A stretch of DNA of 25,747 nt from Bacillota bacterium. GTDB taxonomy: Bacteria > Bacillota_E > Symbiobacteriia > Symbiobacteriales > Symbiobacteriaceae. Below the pieces are notes generated by a model. That model ran no database searches, was not told the origin of the DNA, and saw nothing but the letters and a program-made list of their open reading frames with translations. The stretch covers positions 1 through 25,747 of the forward strand of contig QGVE01000022.1 in assembly GCA_003242675.1 (NCBI GenBank), written 5' to 3'. Positions 15,095 through 23,354 of this stretch are shown one piece after another (the first letter of the stretch is position 1; each line of letters starts with the position of its first letter). The translations under genes were made by a program, and so were the position numbers.

Positions 15095-15355
15095 ATGGAT
15101 GTGCTGAAGGTGTCGGCAAAGTCGAGCCCGAACGCAGTGGCGGGCGCTCTCGCAGGCTGCCTGCGCGAGCGTGGCTCCGCCGAGATCCAGGCAATCGGTG
15201 CAGGAGCGCTCAACCAGGCGGTCAAGGCGGTGGCGATCGCGCGCGGGTTTGTCGCCCCCAGCGGGATCGATCTGATCTGTATCCCGGCGTTTACCGATCT
15301 GAAGATCGATGGCGAGGAGCGCACGGCCATCAAGCTCATCGTCGAGCCTCGCTGA
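15095..15355 (+). CDS. spoVS: Stage V sporulation protein S
   Basis: 86 residues, the same as in B. subtilis. ATG 15095 follows GGAGGGGA at good spacing; in-frame TTG 15089 and GTG 15077 give non-conserved leaders. The sequence is the classic conserved SpoVS: MDVLKVSAKSSPNAVAGALA, then AEIQAIGAGALNQAVKAVAI, then PSGIDLICIPAFTDLKIDGE and the last strand AIKLIVEPR. It is an Alba-like small protein that acts in sporulation, spore coat assembly and septation; nucleic-acid binding is suspected. The rny, ymdB, spoVS order is a conserved Firmicute cluster. Confidence 0.97.
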   Translation: MDVLKVSAKSSPNAVAGALAGCLRERGSAEIQAIGAGALNQAVKAVAIARGFVAPSGIDLICIPAFTDLKIDGEERTAIKLIVEPR

Positions 15356-15409
15356 GCCGACTGACCTGCAGCCGAAGGCAGGGTGAGCGGCGAACAGGCA
15401 CATAAGCCG

Positions 15410-15429
15410 CCCGACCCGCGAGGGTCGGG
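15410..15429 (+). terminator. Hairpin after spoVS, possible terminator
   Basis: CCCGACCC (15410-15417) and GGGTCGGG (15422-15429) close a stable GCGA tetraloop. Only CTGTTT follows, 6-11 bases downstream, so termination is uncertain. The 148 bases between spoVS and the dipeptidase gene hold nothing else clear. Confidence 0.5.
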
Positions 15430-15503
15430 CCCCGCTGTTTGGAGGGGTTTCGCCAAGGCGTATGGAAACACTCCTTACGGCACCGCGCAGGAGGGAAACG
15501 CGG

Positions 15504-16478
15504 ATGGAGCACCTGGAGGAGGCAGCGGCGCTGCACCGCCGCTGCCCGGTGATCGACGGACATGCGGACTCGATCCTGATGGTCCTGACCGGGGAGCGGA
15601 CGCTGACGGAGCGCTCCGACAAGGGCCACATCGACTGGCCGCGGGCGCGGGAGGCCGGGCTGACCTGCACGGTGCAGGCGGTCTGGGTCGATCCTGTCTA
15701 CTACCCTGTAGCCCCACGCCGGGCGCATGAGGCCATCGACGGGCTCCTGGGCCAGATCGACGGCGCCCCGGGGGTGCGGCTGGTCCTGCGGGCGGACGAC
15801 GTGACCGCCGCCCACGCCGCCGGCGAGTTGGCGGTCCTCATCAACATCGAGGGGGCCGAGCCGCTCCAGGGGTCCCTGGCGATGCTCCGCAACTACTACC
15901 GGCTGGGCGTGCGCATGATGGGCCTTGTGTGGAACCACCGCAACGAGGTGGCCGACGGGGTGGGCGAGCCGGAGTCGGGCGGCGGCCTCACCCGGTTCGG
16001 CCGCGAGGTGGTGCGGGAGATGAACCGGCTGGGCATGCTCATCGACCTGGCGCACATCACGCCGGCGGGCTTCTTCCAGGTGCTGGAGCTGTCGGAGGAC
16101 CCGGTGCTGTTCACCCACGGCAACTGCCGCGCCCTCTACGACCACCCGCGGAACCTGACGGATGAGCAGATCAGGGCCCTGGCCGACCAGGGCGGCGTCT
16201 TCGGCATCTCGTTCGTGGCCAGCTTCATGGGCAAGGAGACGGCGACGGTGGAGACGGTCGCCGACCACATCGACCACGTGTGCCAGCTCCTGGGCAACGC
16301 CGATCACGTCGGCCTGGGCTCGGACTTCGATGGAGCCATGCCGCCGCCCGGGCTGGAGGACGTCACCTGCCTGCCCCGGCTGACGGCGGAGCTCCTGCGC
16401 CGGGGTTACGACCAGGAGGACCTCGGCAAGATTCTGGGGGGCAACTACCTGCGGGTCTTCCGCCAGGTCCTGCGCTAG
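15504..16478 (+). CDS. Membrane dipeptidase family M19 (renal dipeptidase-like)
   Basis: 324 residues. ATG 15504 is preferred to ATG 15462 because AGGAGGG lies 8 bases upstream. The zinc motif HxD is in VIDGHADS (His20, Asp22). Further family signatures are LINIEGAEPL (bridging Glu), LGVRMMGLVWNHRNEVADG, GMLIDLAHITPAGF (metal His), FTHGNCRALYDHPRNLTDEQ and VGLGSDFDGAMPPP. M19 enzymes are TIM-barrel zinc peptidases that cleave dipeptides, often with D- or dehydro residues. No signal peptide is visible, so it is cytoplasmic. It is followed 41 bases later by a leucyl aminopeptidase, so the pair would recycle peptides to free amino acids. A C-terminal ILGGNYLRVFRQVL ends it in the usual way. Confidence 0.93.
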   Translation: MEHLEEAAALHRRCPVIDGHADSILMVLTGERTLTERSDKGHIDWPRAREAGLTCTVQAVWVDPVYYPVAPRRAHEAIDGLLGQIDGAPGVRLVLRADDVTAAHAAGELAVLINIEGAEPLQGSLAMLRNYYRLGVRMMGLVWNHRNEVADGVGEPESGGGLTRFGREVVREMNRLGMLIDLAHITPAGFFQVLELSEDPVLFTHGNCRALYDHPRNLTDEQIRALADQGGVFGISFVASFMGKETATVETVADHIDHVCQLLGNADHVGLGSDFDGAMPPPGLEDVTCLPRLTAELLRRGYDQEDLGKILGGNYLRVFRQVLR

Positions 16479-16519
16479 CCGTCTCACGCGGAAACTGACT
16501 CAGCAGAGGAGGCAGCAGC

Positions 16520-17995
16520 ATGAAGGTCGAGGTTTCCAGCCTGGCTCCCACACAGGTCCCGGTGGACGTGCTGATCCTGCCGCTTACCGAGGGCGCTGCG
16601 GCCCCGGCGGAGGTGAACGACGCCCTGGGCGGGCTGTGCGGTCAGGTGGTCGGGGCCGATTTCAAAGGGGAGATGGGGCAGACGGTGCTGCTCTACACCG
16701 GCGGCCGTCTGCCGGCCCGCAAGGTACTGCTCCTGGGGCTCGGCAAGGCCGGGAAGGTCACGAACCGGTCGCTGCGGCGCTGCGCCGGCATCGGGGCGCG
16801 GGTGGCCCGGAGGAGCGGCGCCCGCTCCATCGCCTTCGCGCTGCCCCGGTCGGTGGACATGGACGAGGCGACCGCGGCCCGCTTCATCACGGAGGGGGCC
16901 CTGCACGGTCTCTTCCGGCTGCCCGACTGGAAGTCGGAGAAGAAGGAGCGGCCGGAGGTGGAGGTCGTCCAGATCCTCGGCGGCGACCAGGCGAAGGCTG
17001 GGGCCGAGCACGGCCGCGCCGTGGCGGAAGGCGTCAACCTGGCCCGGGCTTTGGCCTGGACGCCGGGCAACCACCTGACCGCGACGAAGTTGGCGGAGCG
17101 GGCCGTGGAGATGTGCCGGGAAAACGGCATCGAGGTCGAGGTGTACGACAGGAAGGGCTGCGAGGAGCTGGGCCTCGGGCTGCTCCTGGCGGTGAACCAG
17201 GGGTCCCGGGAGGAGCCGCGCTTCATCGTGATGCGGTATAAGGGCGGCGGCGGCCGCGGGCCCTGGCTGGGCCTGGTGGGCAAGGGGCTCACCTTCGACT
17301 CCGGCGGCATCTCGATCAAGCCCACCGAGGGCATGTGGAACATGAAGATGGACATGAGCGGCGCCGCGGCCGTCATCGGCGCCATGCAGGCCATCGCCCG
17401 GCTGAAGGTGAAGGCCGACGTGCTGGGGGTCATCCCCGCCACCGACAACATGCCCGACGGCGGCGCGTACAAGCCCGGGGACGTCATCGTCGGGCTCTCC
17501 GGCAAGACCGTCGAGGTCCGCTCCACCGATGCGGAGGGCCGGCTGATCCTGGCGGACGGCCTGGCCTACGCGGCGAAGCAGGGCTGCCAGAAGATCGTGA
17601 CGGCCTCGACGCTCACGGGCGCCTGCAACATCGCCCTGGGGCCGATCCGGTACGGCATCGTGGCCAACGACGACGCCTGGGAGGAGGAGGTCTACCAGGC
17701 CGGCGAGGCGGCGGGCGAGCGGGGCTGGAAGCTGCCCCACGACGAGGAGTACTACGACCTGATCAAGTCCCCGATCGCGGACATGATCAACAGCTCGAAG
17801 AATCGCGCAGCCGGCACGGTGGCGGGCGGCCTCTTCCTGATGCGGCACGTGGGCGACACGCCGTGCGTCCACATGGACATCGCCGCCGTGGCCTGGAAGC
17901 AGAGCGGCGACGAGTACGAGGACGAGGGCGCGACCGGCGCGGGGACCCGCACCTTCGTCGAGGTGGCGCGCCGGTTCGCGGAGGGGCAGCGGTAG
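16520..17995 (+). CDS. pepA: Leucyl aminopeptidase family M17
   Basis: 491 residues, normal length. ATG 16520 has AGAGGAGG upstream. An N-terminal Rossmann-like domain (about 1-160) is followed by the catalytic domain with [15 protein letters not shown] (Lys255, Asp260, Lys267), [11 protein letters not shown] (Asp278), and [17 protein letters not shown] (Asp337, Glu339, Arg341). The signature normally reads NTDAEGRL; here Asn is Ser. M17 enzymes form hexamers with two metal ions and release N-terminal residues from peptides in the cytoplasm. Some also bind DNA. It sits between the M19 dipeptidase and the PHP gene, which starts one base after its stop. Confidence 0.95.
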   Translation: MKVEVSSLAPTQVPVDVLILPLTEGAAAPAEVNDALGGLCGQVVGADFKGEMGQTVLLYTGGRLPARKVLLLGLGKAGKVTNRSLRRCAGIGARVARRSGARSIAFALPRSVDMDEATAARFITEGALHGLFRLPDWKSEKKERPEVEVVQILGGDQAKAGAEHGRAVAEGVNLARALAWTPGNHLTATKLAERAVEMCRENGIEVEVYDRKGCEELGLGLLLAVNQGSREEPRFIVMRYKGGGGRGPWLGLVGKGLTFDSGGISIKPTEGMWNMKMDMSGAAAVIGAMQAIARLKVKADVLGVIPATDNMPDGGAYKPGDVIVGLSGKTVEVRSTDAEGRLILADGLAYAAKQGCQKIVTASTLTGACNIALGPIRYGIVANDDAWEEEVYQAGEAAGERGWKLPHDEEYYDLIKSPIADMINSSKNRAAGTVAGGLFLMRHVGDTPCVHMDIAAVAWKQSGDEYEDEGATGAGTRTFVEVARRFAEGQR

Positions 17996-17996
17996 C

Positions 17997-18872
17997 ATGG
18001 GGCAGATCCCGACGCCGCCGCCTGAGGGGCGCGCGGACCTGCACAACCACACCACGGCCTCGGACGGGACGCTGACCCCGGCCGAGCAGGTCAAATGGGC
18101 GGCCAGCCAGGGGCTGGCCGCCGTGGGCATCACCGACCACGACACCATCGCCGGGTGGGCGGAGGCGCAGGCGGCAGCGGAGGAGGTGGGCATCGAGCTG
18201 GTGCCCGGGTGCGAGCTCTCCACCGAGGTCGGCACCGCCGAGGTGCACATCCTGGCCTACTACTTCGACCCGGAGGAGCCGGCGATGGCGGACCTGCTGC
18301 GCCGCATGCGCGGCGGCCGGCGGAAGCGGGTCGAGGAGGCGGTGGCGAAGCTCCACCGCCTGGGCTACACGGACGTGTCGCTGGAGCGGATCCTCGCCCG
18401 GGGCGGGGAGAGCGTGGGGCGCCCCCACATCGCGGCCGAGCTGGTGGAGCTGGGCGTGGTGCGCACCATCGCCGAGGCGTTCGACCGGTTTCTGGCCCAG
18501 GGCCGGCCGGCCTACGTGCCCCGGCCAAAGCTGGATCCGGCGGAGGCGATCGCGGTCGTGAAGGCGGCAGGCGGGGTGCCGGTGCTGGCCCACCCCGGGC
18601 TGATCGGCGACGACCGGCTCGTGCGAGCGGCGATCGCCGCCGGCGTCATGGGCATCGAAGCCTACCACACGGACCACAGCGAGCTTCAGCAGGAGTTCTA
18701 CGCCCGCTGGGGCCGCGACGCCGGCCTCGTGGTCACCGGCGGCACGGACAGCCACGGGCCGGGCGGGACGCGCACGGTGGTGCCCGGGTCCGTGAGCGTC
18801 GGCATGGACGTGGTGGAAAAGCTGAAGGCGCTTTCCCCCTGGTACCAGAGGACGCGCGGCTCTTTGGCATAA
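17997..18872 (+). CDS. PHP-domain phosphoesterase (TrpH/YciV/RNase AM type)
   Basis: 291 residues. The ATG begins one base after the pepA stop, so translation is coupled; GAGGGG lies 10 bases upstream. Metal-binding motifs of the PHP family are complete: ADLHNHTTASDG (His16, His18, Asp23), GITDHDTIAG (Asp47, His48), VPGCELST, VHILAYYF, VLAHPG and GGTDSHG. The insert RPHIAAELVELGVV with the following helices is typical of the TrpH group. Members include RNase AM, which trims 5' ends and hydrolyses 3'-5'-bisphosphate nucleotides. The exact substrate here is unknown. It ends the peptidase operon. Confidence 0.92.
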   Translation: MGQIPTPPPEGRADLHNHTTASDGTLTPAEQVKWAASQGLAAVGITDHDTIAGWAEAQAAAEEVGIELVPGCELSTEVGTAEVHILAYYFDPEEPAMADLLRRMRGGRRKRVEEAVAKLHRLGYTDVSLERILARGGESVGRPHIAAELVELGVVRTIAEAFDRFLAQGRPAYVPRPKLDPAEAIAVVKAAGGVPVLAHPGLIGDDRLVRAAIAAGVMGIEAYHTDHSELQQEFYARWGRDAGLVVTGGTDSHGPGGTRTVVPGSVSVGMDVVEKLKALSPWYQRTRGSLA

Positions 18873-18929
18873 TCTCTCTCCGGAAGCGGTAAACTACTCT
18901 GCAGCACACCCGACCGGAGGGGGGCGAAC

Positions 18930-19220
18930 GTGGGGTACGACGAGGTGCACGCCCTGCGTGAGCGGATTCGCATGCTCGAGGAGCGCATCCGGGTGCTGGA
19001 GGAGCGGATCCGGGGGCTCCGCACGAGCCGCCGGGTCCTGATGAACCTCCTGGCCGCGCAGGACCGGGAGCGGCGTGCCCTGATCTCCCGGCTGGAGGCG
19101 GAGAACGGCCGGCTGCAGCGCAAGAGCGCCCGGTTCGCGCGGGCGATGCTGGAGCAGAACATCCGCATCGTCCGCCTGGAGGAGTCGCTGCGCCGGCGGG
19201 GAAGTACTCTCCCGGGGTAG
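18930..19220 (+). CDS. Small coiled-coil protein
   Basis: 96 residues from GTG 18930, with CCGGAGGGGG 8 or more bases upstream. Residues 4-75 form one long coiled coil rich in Arg, Glu and Leu. Residues 11-31 are three near-identical heptads (ERIRMLE, ERIRVLE, ERIRGLR), coded by three 21-bp tandem units at 18960-19022. The net charge is strongly basic. No membrane segment or known domain is seen. It could be a small scaffold or DNA/RNA-associated protein. It lies 57 bases after the PHP gene, with a GC hairpin behind it. Function unknown. Confidence 0.75.
   Translation: MGYDEVHALRERIRMLEERIRVLEERIRGLRTSRRVLMNLLAAQDRERRALISRLEAENGRLQRKSARFARAMLEQNIRIVRLEESLRRRGSTLPG
18960..19022 (+). repeat. 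Three 21-bp tandem repeats in the coiled-coil gene
   Basis: Units at 18960-18980, 18981-19001 and 19002-19022 all read GAGCG(G/C)ATxCGxxTGCTxGAG-like sequence and each encodes one heptad. Changes are mostly synonymous or conservative, suggesting recent growth of the coil by unit duplication. Confidence 0.65.
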
Positions 19221-19280
19221 TCGTCTGGGCTGCACGCCCCGGGGTGAAACGGACGAGCATGGCCGTGCGATGCATGCGAA

Positions 19281-19309
19281 GGCGCCCCCGGGTGGGATCC
19301 GGGGGCGCC
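19281..19309. terminator. Hairpin between converging small genes
   Basis: GGCGCCCCCGG (19281-19291) pairs perfectly over 11 bp with 19299-19309, loop GTGGGAT. It lies between the plus-strand coiled-coil gene and the minus-strand 65-codon gene, so it could end both transcripts. T-runs are poor on both sides (TCTCTCTTCTCT on the plus side). Confidence 0.6.
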
Positions 19310-19321
19310 GATCTCTCTTCT

Positions 19322-19519
19322 CTATGTCCTCGGCCGTTTGGCCTGCGGAATGCCAAAGCGGATTTGCCGATCAGGACGTGGAGGTTCGGGGCGGGACTCC
19401 CAGTCGAAGAACGGATCGCCCACAAAGGCCGGGGGTTCGTCACGCCAACCATCCGGAACGACTTTCCTCAGGCTCAGGACGGAGCCACCGCTGCGGACCT
19501 GCTTGGGCTTCACGGTCAC
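19322..19519 (-). CDS. Small 65-residue protein, unrecognised
   Basis: GTG 19519 is 8 bases behind a perfect AGGAGG; an in-frame GTG at 19528 overlaps that site and is less likely. The protein starts MTVKPKQVRSGG and is rich in Arg and Pro, with VPDGWRDEPPAFVGDPFFDW in the middle and a basic end (PQAKRPRT). A minus-strand promoter lies upstream and a hairpin downstream, so it has every signal of a real gene. No membrane helix or known domain. It is the only gene in the 477 bases between the coiled-coil gene and moxR. Confidence 0.6.
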   Translation of the reverse strand: MTVKPKQVRSGGSVLSLRKVVPDGWRDEPPAFVGDPFFDWESRPEPPRPDRQIRFGIPQAKRPRT

Positions 19520-19552
19520 GAGCTCCACCTCCTGTTCGTTCCCTCTGGGGCC

Positions 19553-19581
19553 ATTGTACCAGGCCCACCGGGCGAAGTGAA
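19553..19581 (-). promoter_or_regulatory. Promoter of the 65-residue gene
   Basis: On the minus strand TTCACT (19581-19576) and TACAAT (19558-19553) are exactly 17 bases apart; matches to consensus are 4 of 6 and 5 of 6. The -10 lies 34 bases before the GTG start. Confidence 0.55.
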
Positions 19582-19696
19582 GGTTCGCGGCGCGGCCTGC
19601 TTCTCCGGCTAGTCTTTACTTTCTCTGAACGCTTCATGCCGCGGGCTCGTCATTTTGACGAAATGCAGGAATGGGTTCGTTCGGGGAGGCAGCGCG

Positions 19697-20656
19697 ATGG
19701 AGCAGATCGCAGCCGTGGCTGGACGCATTCAGGCCAACATGGAGAAGGTCCTGGTGGGCAAGTCCGAGGTCATCGAACTCTTGCTGGTCGCCCTGGCGGC
19801 CGGCGGTCATGTGCTCATCGAGGACGTGCCGGGGACGGGCAAGACGCTGCTCGCGAAATCGCTGGCCCGGTCGCTGGACGTCACGTTCCGCCGCATCCAG
19901 TTCACCCCGGATCTGCTGCCTTCCGACGTGACGGGCCTCTCCTACTTCAACCAGAAGACCGGCGAGTTCGAGTTCCGCCCGGGGCCCGTCTTTGCCCACG
20001 TCCTGCTGGCCGACGAGATCAATCGGGCGACGCCGCGCACCCAGTCGGCCCTGCTGGAGTGCATGGAGGAGCGGCAGGTGACCGTGGAAGGGGTGACCCG
20101 GCCGCTGGCGCGCCCGTTCCTCGTCCTCGCCACCCAGAACCCGGTGGAGCAGGAGGGGACCTTCCCCCTGCCCGAGGCGCAGCTGGACCGGTTCCTGCTG
20201 AAGCTGCCCGCCGGCTACCCCTCGGCGGAAGAGGAGATGGCGATGCTCGAGCGCTTCCAGAGCGACGATCCGTTCCAGCAGCTGAGGCCGGTGGCCACCG
20301 CGGAGGAGATCATCGCCCTGCAGGAGGCGGTGCCCCGGGTTCACGTCGCGCGCCCGGTGCGGCAGTACATCGTCGACCTGGTCCGCGCCACCCGCACCGC
20401 CGAGGGCATCGAACTCGGGGTCAGCCCGCGCGGCGCCCTGGCCCTGCAGCGCGCGAGCCAGGCCCTGGCGGCGATCCGCGGGCGGGACTACGTGCTCCCG
20501 GATGACGTGCAGTACCTCGCCCGGCCGGTCCTCGGCCACCGGCTGATCCCCTCCGCCCAGCTTCGGCTCCGGGGGCGCGGCGCCGCCGAGGTGCTGGACG
20601 CGATCCTCGCCGCCACGCCGGTGCCGGCCGAGCCCCTGCCGAGGGGGGCGGTGTAG
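19697..20656 (+). CDS. MoxR-family AAA+ ATPase
   Basis: 319 residues. ATG 19697 has GGGGAGG 7 bases upstream. Walker A is DVPGTGKT (residues 43-50), Walker B is VLLADEINRA (Asp106, Glu107), and sensor regions appear in LATQNPVEQEGTFPLPEAQL and LDRFLLKL. The C-terminal lid has GVSPRGALALQRASQALA and DDVQYLARPVLGHR. MoxR ATPases act as chaperones that insert metals or assemble complexes, usually with a DUF58 partner coded next door, as here. The DUF58 gene starts directly at the stop codon. An imperfect palindrome, CATTTTGACGAAATG, lies 35 bases upstream of the start and may be an operator. Confidence 0.93.
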   Translation: MEQIAAVAGRIQANMEKVLVGKSEVIELLLVALAAGGHVLIEDVPGTGKTLLAKSLARSLDVTFRRIQFTPDLLPSDVTGLSYFNQKTGEFEFRPGPVFAHVLLADEINRATPRTQSALLECMEERQVTVEGVTRPLARPFLVLATQNPVEQEGTFPLPEAQLDRFLLKLPAGYPSAEEEMAMLERFQSDDPFQQLRPVATAEEIIALQEAVPRVHVARPVRQYIVDLVRATRTAEGIELGVSPRGALALQRASQALAAIRGRDYVLPDDVQYLARPVLGHRLIPSAQLRLRGRGAAEVLDAILAATPVPAEPLPRGAV

Positions 20657-21883
20657 GTGCCTCCCCACAGCTGGGCCGGGATCCAGTGGCTGGGCGCGGC
20701 GGCGCTGCTGCTGCTGGCGCTCTTGCTGCGCAGCGGAGTGGTGCTGCTGGCCGCCGGCCTGTGCGCCCTGGTGGCGGGGGTGGTCGCCCTGTGGCGGCGG
20801 TTCGGGCTCAGCCAGCTGACCTACGAGCGGCGCTTCGACCAGGGCCGCTGCTTCGCCGGCGAGACCGTGACCCTGACCGTCGCGGTGACCAACCGCAAGA
20901 TCCTGCCCTTGACGTACCTGGTCGTGGAAGAGTCGGTCCCCGTGGCGCTGGAGGTGGAGTCCCGGCGGCTCCACTTTCAAAGCCGCGCCCGGGGGCGGCT
21001 CCGGATGCGCTTCACCATGGGCTGGTACCAGCGGGTGGAGCGCCGCTTCACCGTTCGGGCCACACGCCGGGGTGCCTACCGGCTCGGGCCGGCCGTGGTC
21101 ACCGCGGGCGACCCCTTCGGCTGGGCCGAGCAGCGCATGGAGGTGGGCCCGTCCGACCTGCTGATCGTCTACCCGCGAACCCTGCCGCTGGAGGAGGTGG
21201 GGCTGCCGGCCCGGCGCCCCTTCGGGGACCTCGCCTCCCGGGACCGGCTCTTCGCGGACCCCCTGCGCTTCGCCGGGGTGCGGGAGTACCGGCCGGGCGA
21301 TCCGCTGAACCAGGTGCACTGGAAGGCGACGGCCGCGACCGGCAAGCTGCAGGTGCGGCTCCTAGACCCTTCGGCGAGCCTGGGGCTGGCGGTGTTCCTG
21401 AACACCTGGTCCTACGACCACTTCTGGGAGGGAGACGACCCGGACGCGCTGGAGGCGGGAATCACGCTGGCCGCGTCGATCGTGGCCTGGGCGCACGAGC
21501 ACGCCCTGCCCGTGGGCCTCTACGCCAACGGCCTCGTCTATGGCTGGGGGTTCAGTCTGCGGCTGCCGCCGGCCCGGGGCGATGGCGTGCTGGTGCAGGC
21601 CCTGGAGGGGCTGGCCCGGCTGCAGACGGGTTCGCCTCAGCCGCTTTGGCAGCTCATGGCGGCGGAGGTTCCGGCCCTGTCTTACGGCACCTCACTGGTG
21701 GTGATCACCCGGCAGGTCGGCGCCGATCTGGCGGCGGCGATCCTGCGCGCGCAGCGCTCGGGCCGGCCGGTGACCCTCGTGCTGACCGGGCCGGAGGCGG
21801 AGCCCGCGCCGGACCTGCCCGGGGTCCGGGTCTACCGGGTGGGCGGAGAGGAGGGGCTGCATGGCGCGGCTTTGGCGCAGTAG
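20657..21883 (+). CDS. DUF58 (VWA-like) membrane protein
   Basis: 408 residues from a GTG that directly follows the MoxR stop. Two close hydrophobic helices (about 10-46) anchor the N-terminus. A beta-rich region follows (about 50-150). The DUF58 signature GVREYRPGDPLNQVHWK is at about 208-224, followed by a VWA-like domain (LAVFLNTWSYDHFW, SLVVITRQVGADL, VTLVLTG). Proteins of this type are partners of MoxR ATPases in envelope assembly or stress functions. The MIDAS motif DxSxS of true VWA domains is not obvious. Its last 23 bases overlap the next gene, so all three genes are likely translated together. Confidence 0.9.
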   Translation: MPPHSWAGIQWLGAAALLLLALLLRSGVVLLAAGLCALVAGVVALWRRFGLSQLTYERRFDQGRCFAGETVTLTVAVTNRKILPLTYLVVEESVPVALEVESRRLHFQSRARGRLRMRFTMGWYQRVERRFTVRATRRGAYRLGPAVVTAGDPFGWAEQRMEVGPSDLLIVYPRTLPLEEVGLPARRPFGDLASRDRLFADPLRFAGVREYRPGDPLNQVHWKATAATGKLQVRLLDPSASLGLAVFLNTWSYDHFWEGDDPDALEAGITLAASIVAWAHEHALPVGLYANGLVYGWGFSLRLPPARGDGVLVQALEGLARLQTGSPQPLWQLMAAEVPALSYGTSLVVITRQVGADLAAAILRAQRSGRPVTLVLTGPEAEPAPDLPGVRVYRVGGEEGLHGAALAQ

Positions 21884-23261
21884 GGGCCTGTGGCTCCGGT
21901 GGCTGCTGGCGGCCCTGGTGGAGACCGCAGCCGTCCTCCCGTGGATGCTGCTCCTTTACGCGGCGGAGGGCGGCGGGGGCTGGTTCGAGGCCGTGCCCGG
22001 CGCCTGGCTGCCTCTGGTGGTCTACCTGGCCGCCGCCGTCTGGGAGTCGGGGAGCCGGGAGGACTCGCGCCCCGCGCGCCTCGGCGCCATGGTGGCGGGA
22101 ACCGGCCTGGCGTACCTCGCCGCCTACGGCCTGCTGCCCGATCCGCTGCAGACGGGGGCGCTCGGGCTGAACCCGGCCCTGGGCTTCATACCCGTGGCGG
22201 CATACCTGTGGTACGCCGGGGCCCGGTGCGCCCTGGAGGGGCTGGAGTACGGGCCTCTTTTCGAGCGGGCCTGGCGGCTCTTCGCCGCACAGCTGGGCGG
22301 GATCGCGCTGCTCCTGCTCCTGGGCGAGGGGCGGTCGGGCCCGGTCCAGCTGATGCTGGGAGGGTCCGTCGTGCTGCTCTTCGCGGCCGGCCTTTCGCTC
22401 CTGATCCTGACGCGCGAGCGGGCCCTGCTCGGCGCGTTCGACGCCGACGAGCAGGCGGGCGAGGCCGCCTCGCCGGCGGTCACCGGCTTCGTGCTGGTGC
22501 TGGTGGCCTCAGCGGTGGCGGCTTCCGCCGTGCTGACGGTGGACCGCGTCGGCATGGCGCTGCGGGCGCTCGGGCGCGCGGTCGCGCCGGTGTACCACCT
22601 TTTTGTCACGGCGGTGGCGACGGTGGCCATGTGGATCGCCATGCTCCTGGAGCCGCTCTTTGACCTGCTCAGGCAGTGGGCGGCCCGGAGGAAGCCGGAA
22701 GGGCAGGGGGGCGGTGAGGACGTCCCGCTCGGGCGGCCGGACCTGCCCCCGGAGCCCGGGGCCGGGCTCAACCTGGAGCCCGTGCTGAAGGTCGGGCTGA
22801 TCCTGTTGGCGGTGGCGCTGCTGGCCCTCTGGCTGTGGCGGGTCAGTGCCGTCCGCCGGCGCACCGCCGAGGAGGACGAGGAGCGGACGAGCCTCGGGTT
22901 CTGGTCGTCCCTCTGGCAGGACCTGCGGGGGCTCCTGAAAGGCCGCACCCGCGCTGTGGCAGGCCACGGCGGGCCGCAGGAGGAGCCGGTGCCCCCCGGC
23001 AGCGCCCGGGAGCTGTACCGGAGGCTGCAGGGCTGGGGTGCCGCACGGGTGCGCCCGCGGCGGCCGGCCGAAACCCCGAACGCGTACCAGGCGGCGCTCA
23101 CGGCGGCCGAGCCGCAGGCGGCCGACGCCATCGCGGCGGTGACCGCCGCGTACAATGCGGAGCGCTACGGCGCCCGGCCGCCGGACCCGGCGGCGCTGGC
23201 GGCCGCCCGCGCGCGGTGGGAGGCAGTTTGTGGACGGGACTTCCCTGCGTCAAAGCCTTAA
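21861..23261 (+). CDS. Polytopic membrane protein with DUF4129 domain
   Basis: 466 residues. ATG 21861 follows GAGAGGAGG inside the DUF58 gene. About nine membrane helices (near 12-34, 47-62, 75-93, 105-118, 141-155, 163-183, 204-226, 245-268, 308-327) are split by a polar loop at 270-305. The cytoplasmic tail at 380-455 is a DUF4129 domain (ARELYRRLQGWG, PAETPNAYQAAL, AVTAAYNAERYG). In typical MoxR-DUF58 operons the third gene (YebA/TgpA type) holds a transglutaminase-like domain between the membrane part and DUF4129. Here that domain is absent and only the loop remains. Function is unknown; it is a plausible membrane platform for the pair. Confidence 0.87.
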   Translation: MARLWRSRGLWLRWLLAALVETAAVLPWMLLLYAAEGGGGWFEAVPGAWLPLVVYLAAAVWESGSREDSRPARLGAMVAGTGLAYLAAYGLLPDPLQTGALGLNPALGFIPVAAYLWYAGARCALEGLEYGPLFERAWRLFAAQLGGIALLLLLGEGRSGPVQLMLGGSVVLLFAAGLSLLILTRERALLGAFDADEQAGEAASPAVTGFVLVLVASAVAASAVLTVDRVGMALRALGRAVAPVYHLFVTAVATVAMWIAMLLEPLFDLLRQWAARRKPEGQGGGEDVPLGRPDLPPEPGAGLNLEPVLKVGLILLAVALLALWLWRVSAVRRRTAEEDEERTSLGFWSSLWQDLRGLLKGRTRAVAGHGGPQEEPVPPGSARELYRRLQGWGAARVRPRRPAETPNAYQAALTAAEPQAADAIAAVTAAYNAERYGARPPDPAALAAARARWEAVCGRDFPASKP

Positions 23262-23263
23262 CC

Positions 23264-23269
23264 TATAAT
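23264..23269 (+). promoter_or_regulatory. TATAAT directly before the hairpin, possible LysR-gene promoter
   Basis: A perfect TATAAT lies only 4 bases before a hairpin stem and 86 bases before the LysR start. The -35 position at 17 spacing reads TTCCCT, a weak match. A transcript from here would begin at the hairpin itself. Confidence 0.35.
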
Positions 23270-23273
23270 TAAC

Positions 23274-23303
23274 GGGAAGGCAAGAACCGCCTTCCCATTC
23301 TTT
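23274..23303 (+). terminator. Terminator of the MoxR operon
   Basis: GGGAAGGC (23274-23281) pairs with GCCTTCCC (23289-23296) across a 7-nt loop, followed by ATTCTTT. It lies 12 bases after the stop of the DUF4129 gene. Confidence 0.75.
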
Positions 23304-23354
23304 GTGCGAATCGGAATCCGCCCGGCCGCGCGGACCGATCGGAGGAGGAGTCGC

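Noticed and set aside
15462..15503. Upstream ATG of the M19 gene (15462)
   Set aside because: It lacks a ribosome site and adds a non-conserved basic leader; ATG 15504 has AGGAGGG at good spacing.
15336..16487. Long minus-strand frame opposite the M19 dipeptidase
   Set aside because: It is a His/Arg/Val-rich antisense shadow of a high-GC gene, with no ribosome site or family motif; the plus-strand M19 motifs are decisive.
16484..18755. Two long minus-strand frames opposite pepA and the PHP gene
   Set aside because: Antisense shadows with low-complexity Arg/His/Gly composition; both plus-strand genes have complete active sites.
19634..21319. 561-codon minus-strand frame opposite moxR and the DUF58 gene
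   Set aside because: Composition is that of a GC shadow, and the MoxR Walker motifs lie on the plus strand.
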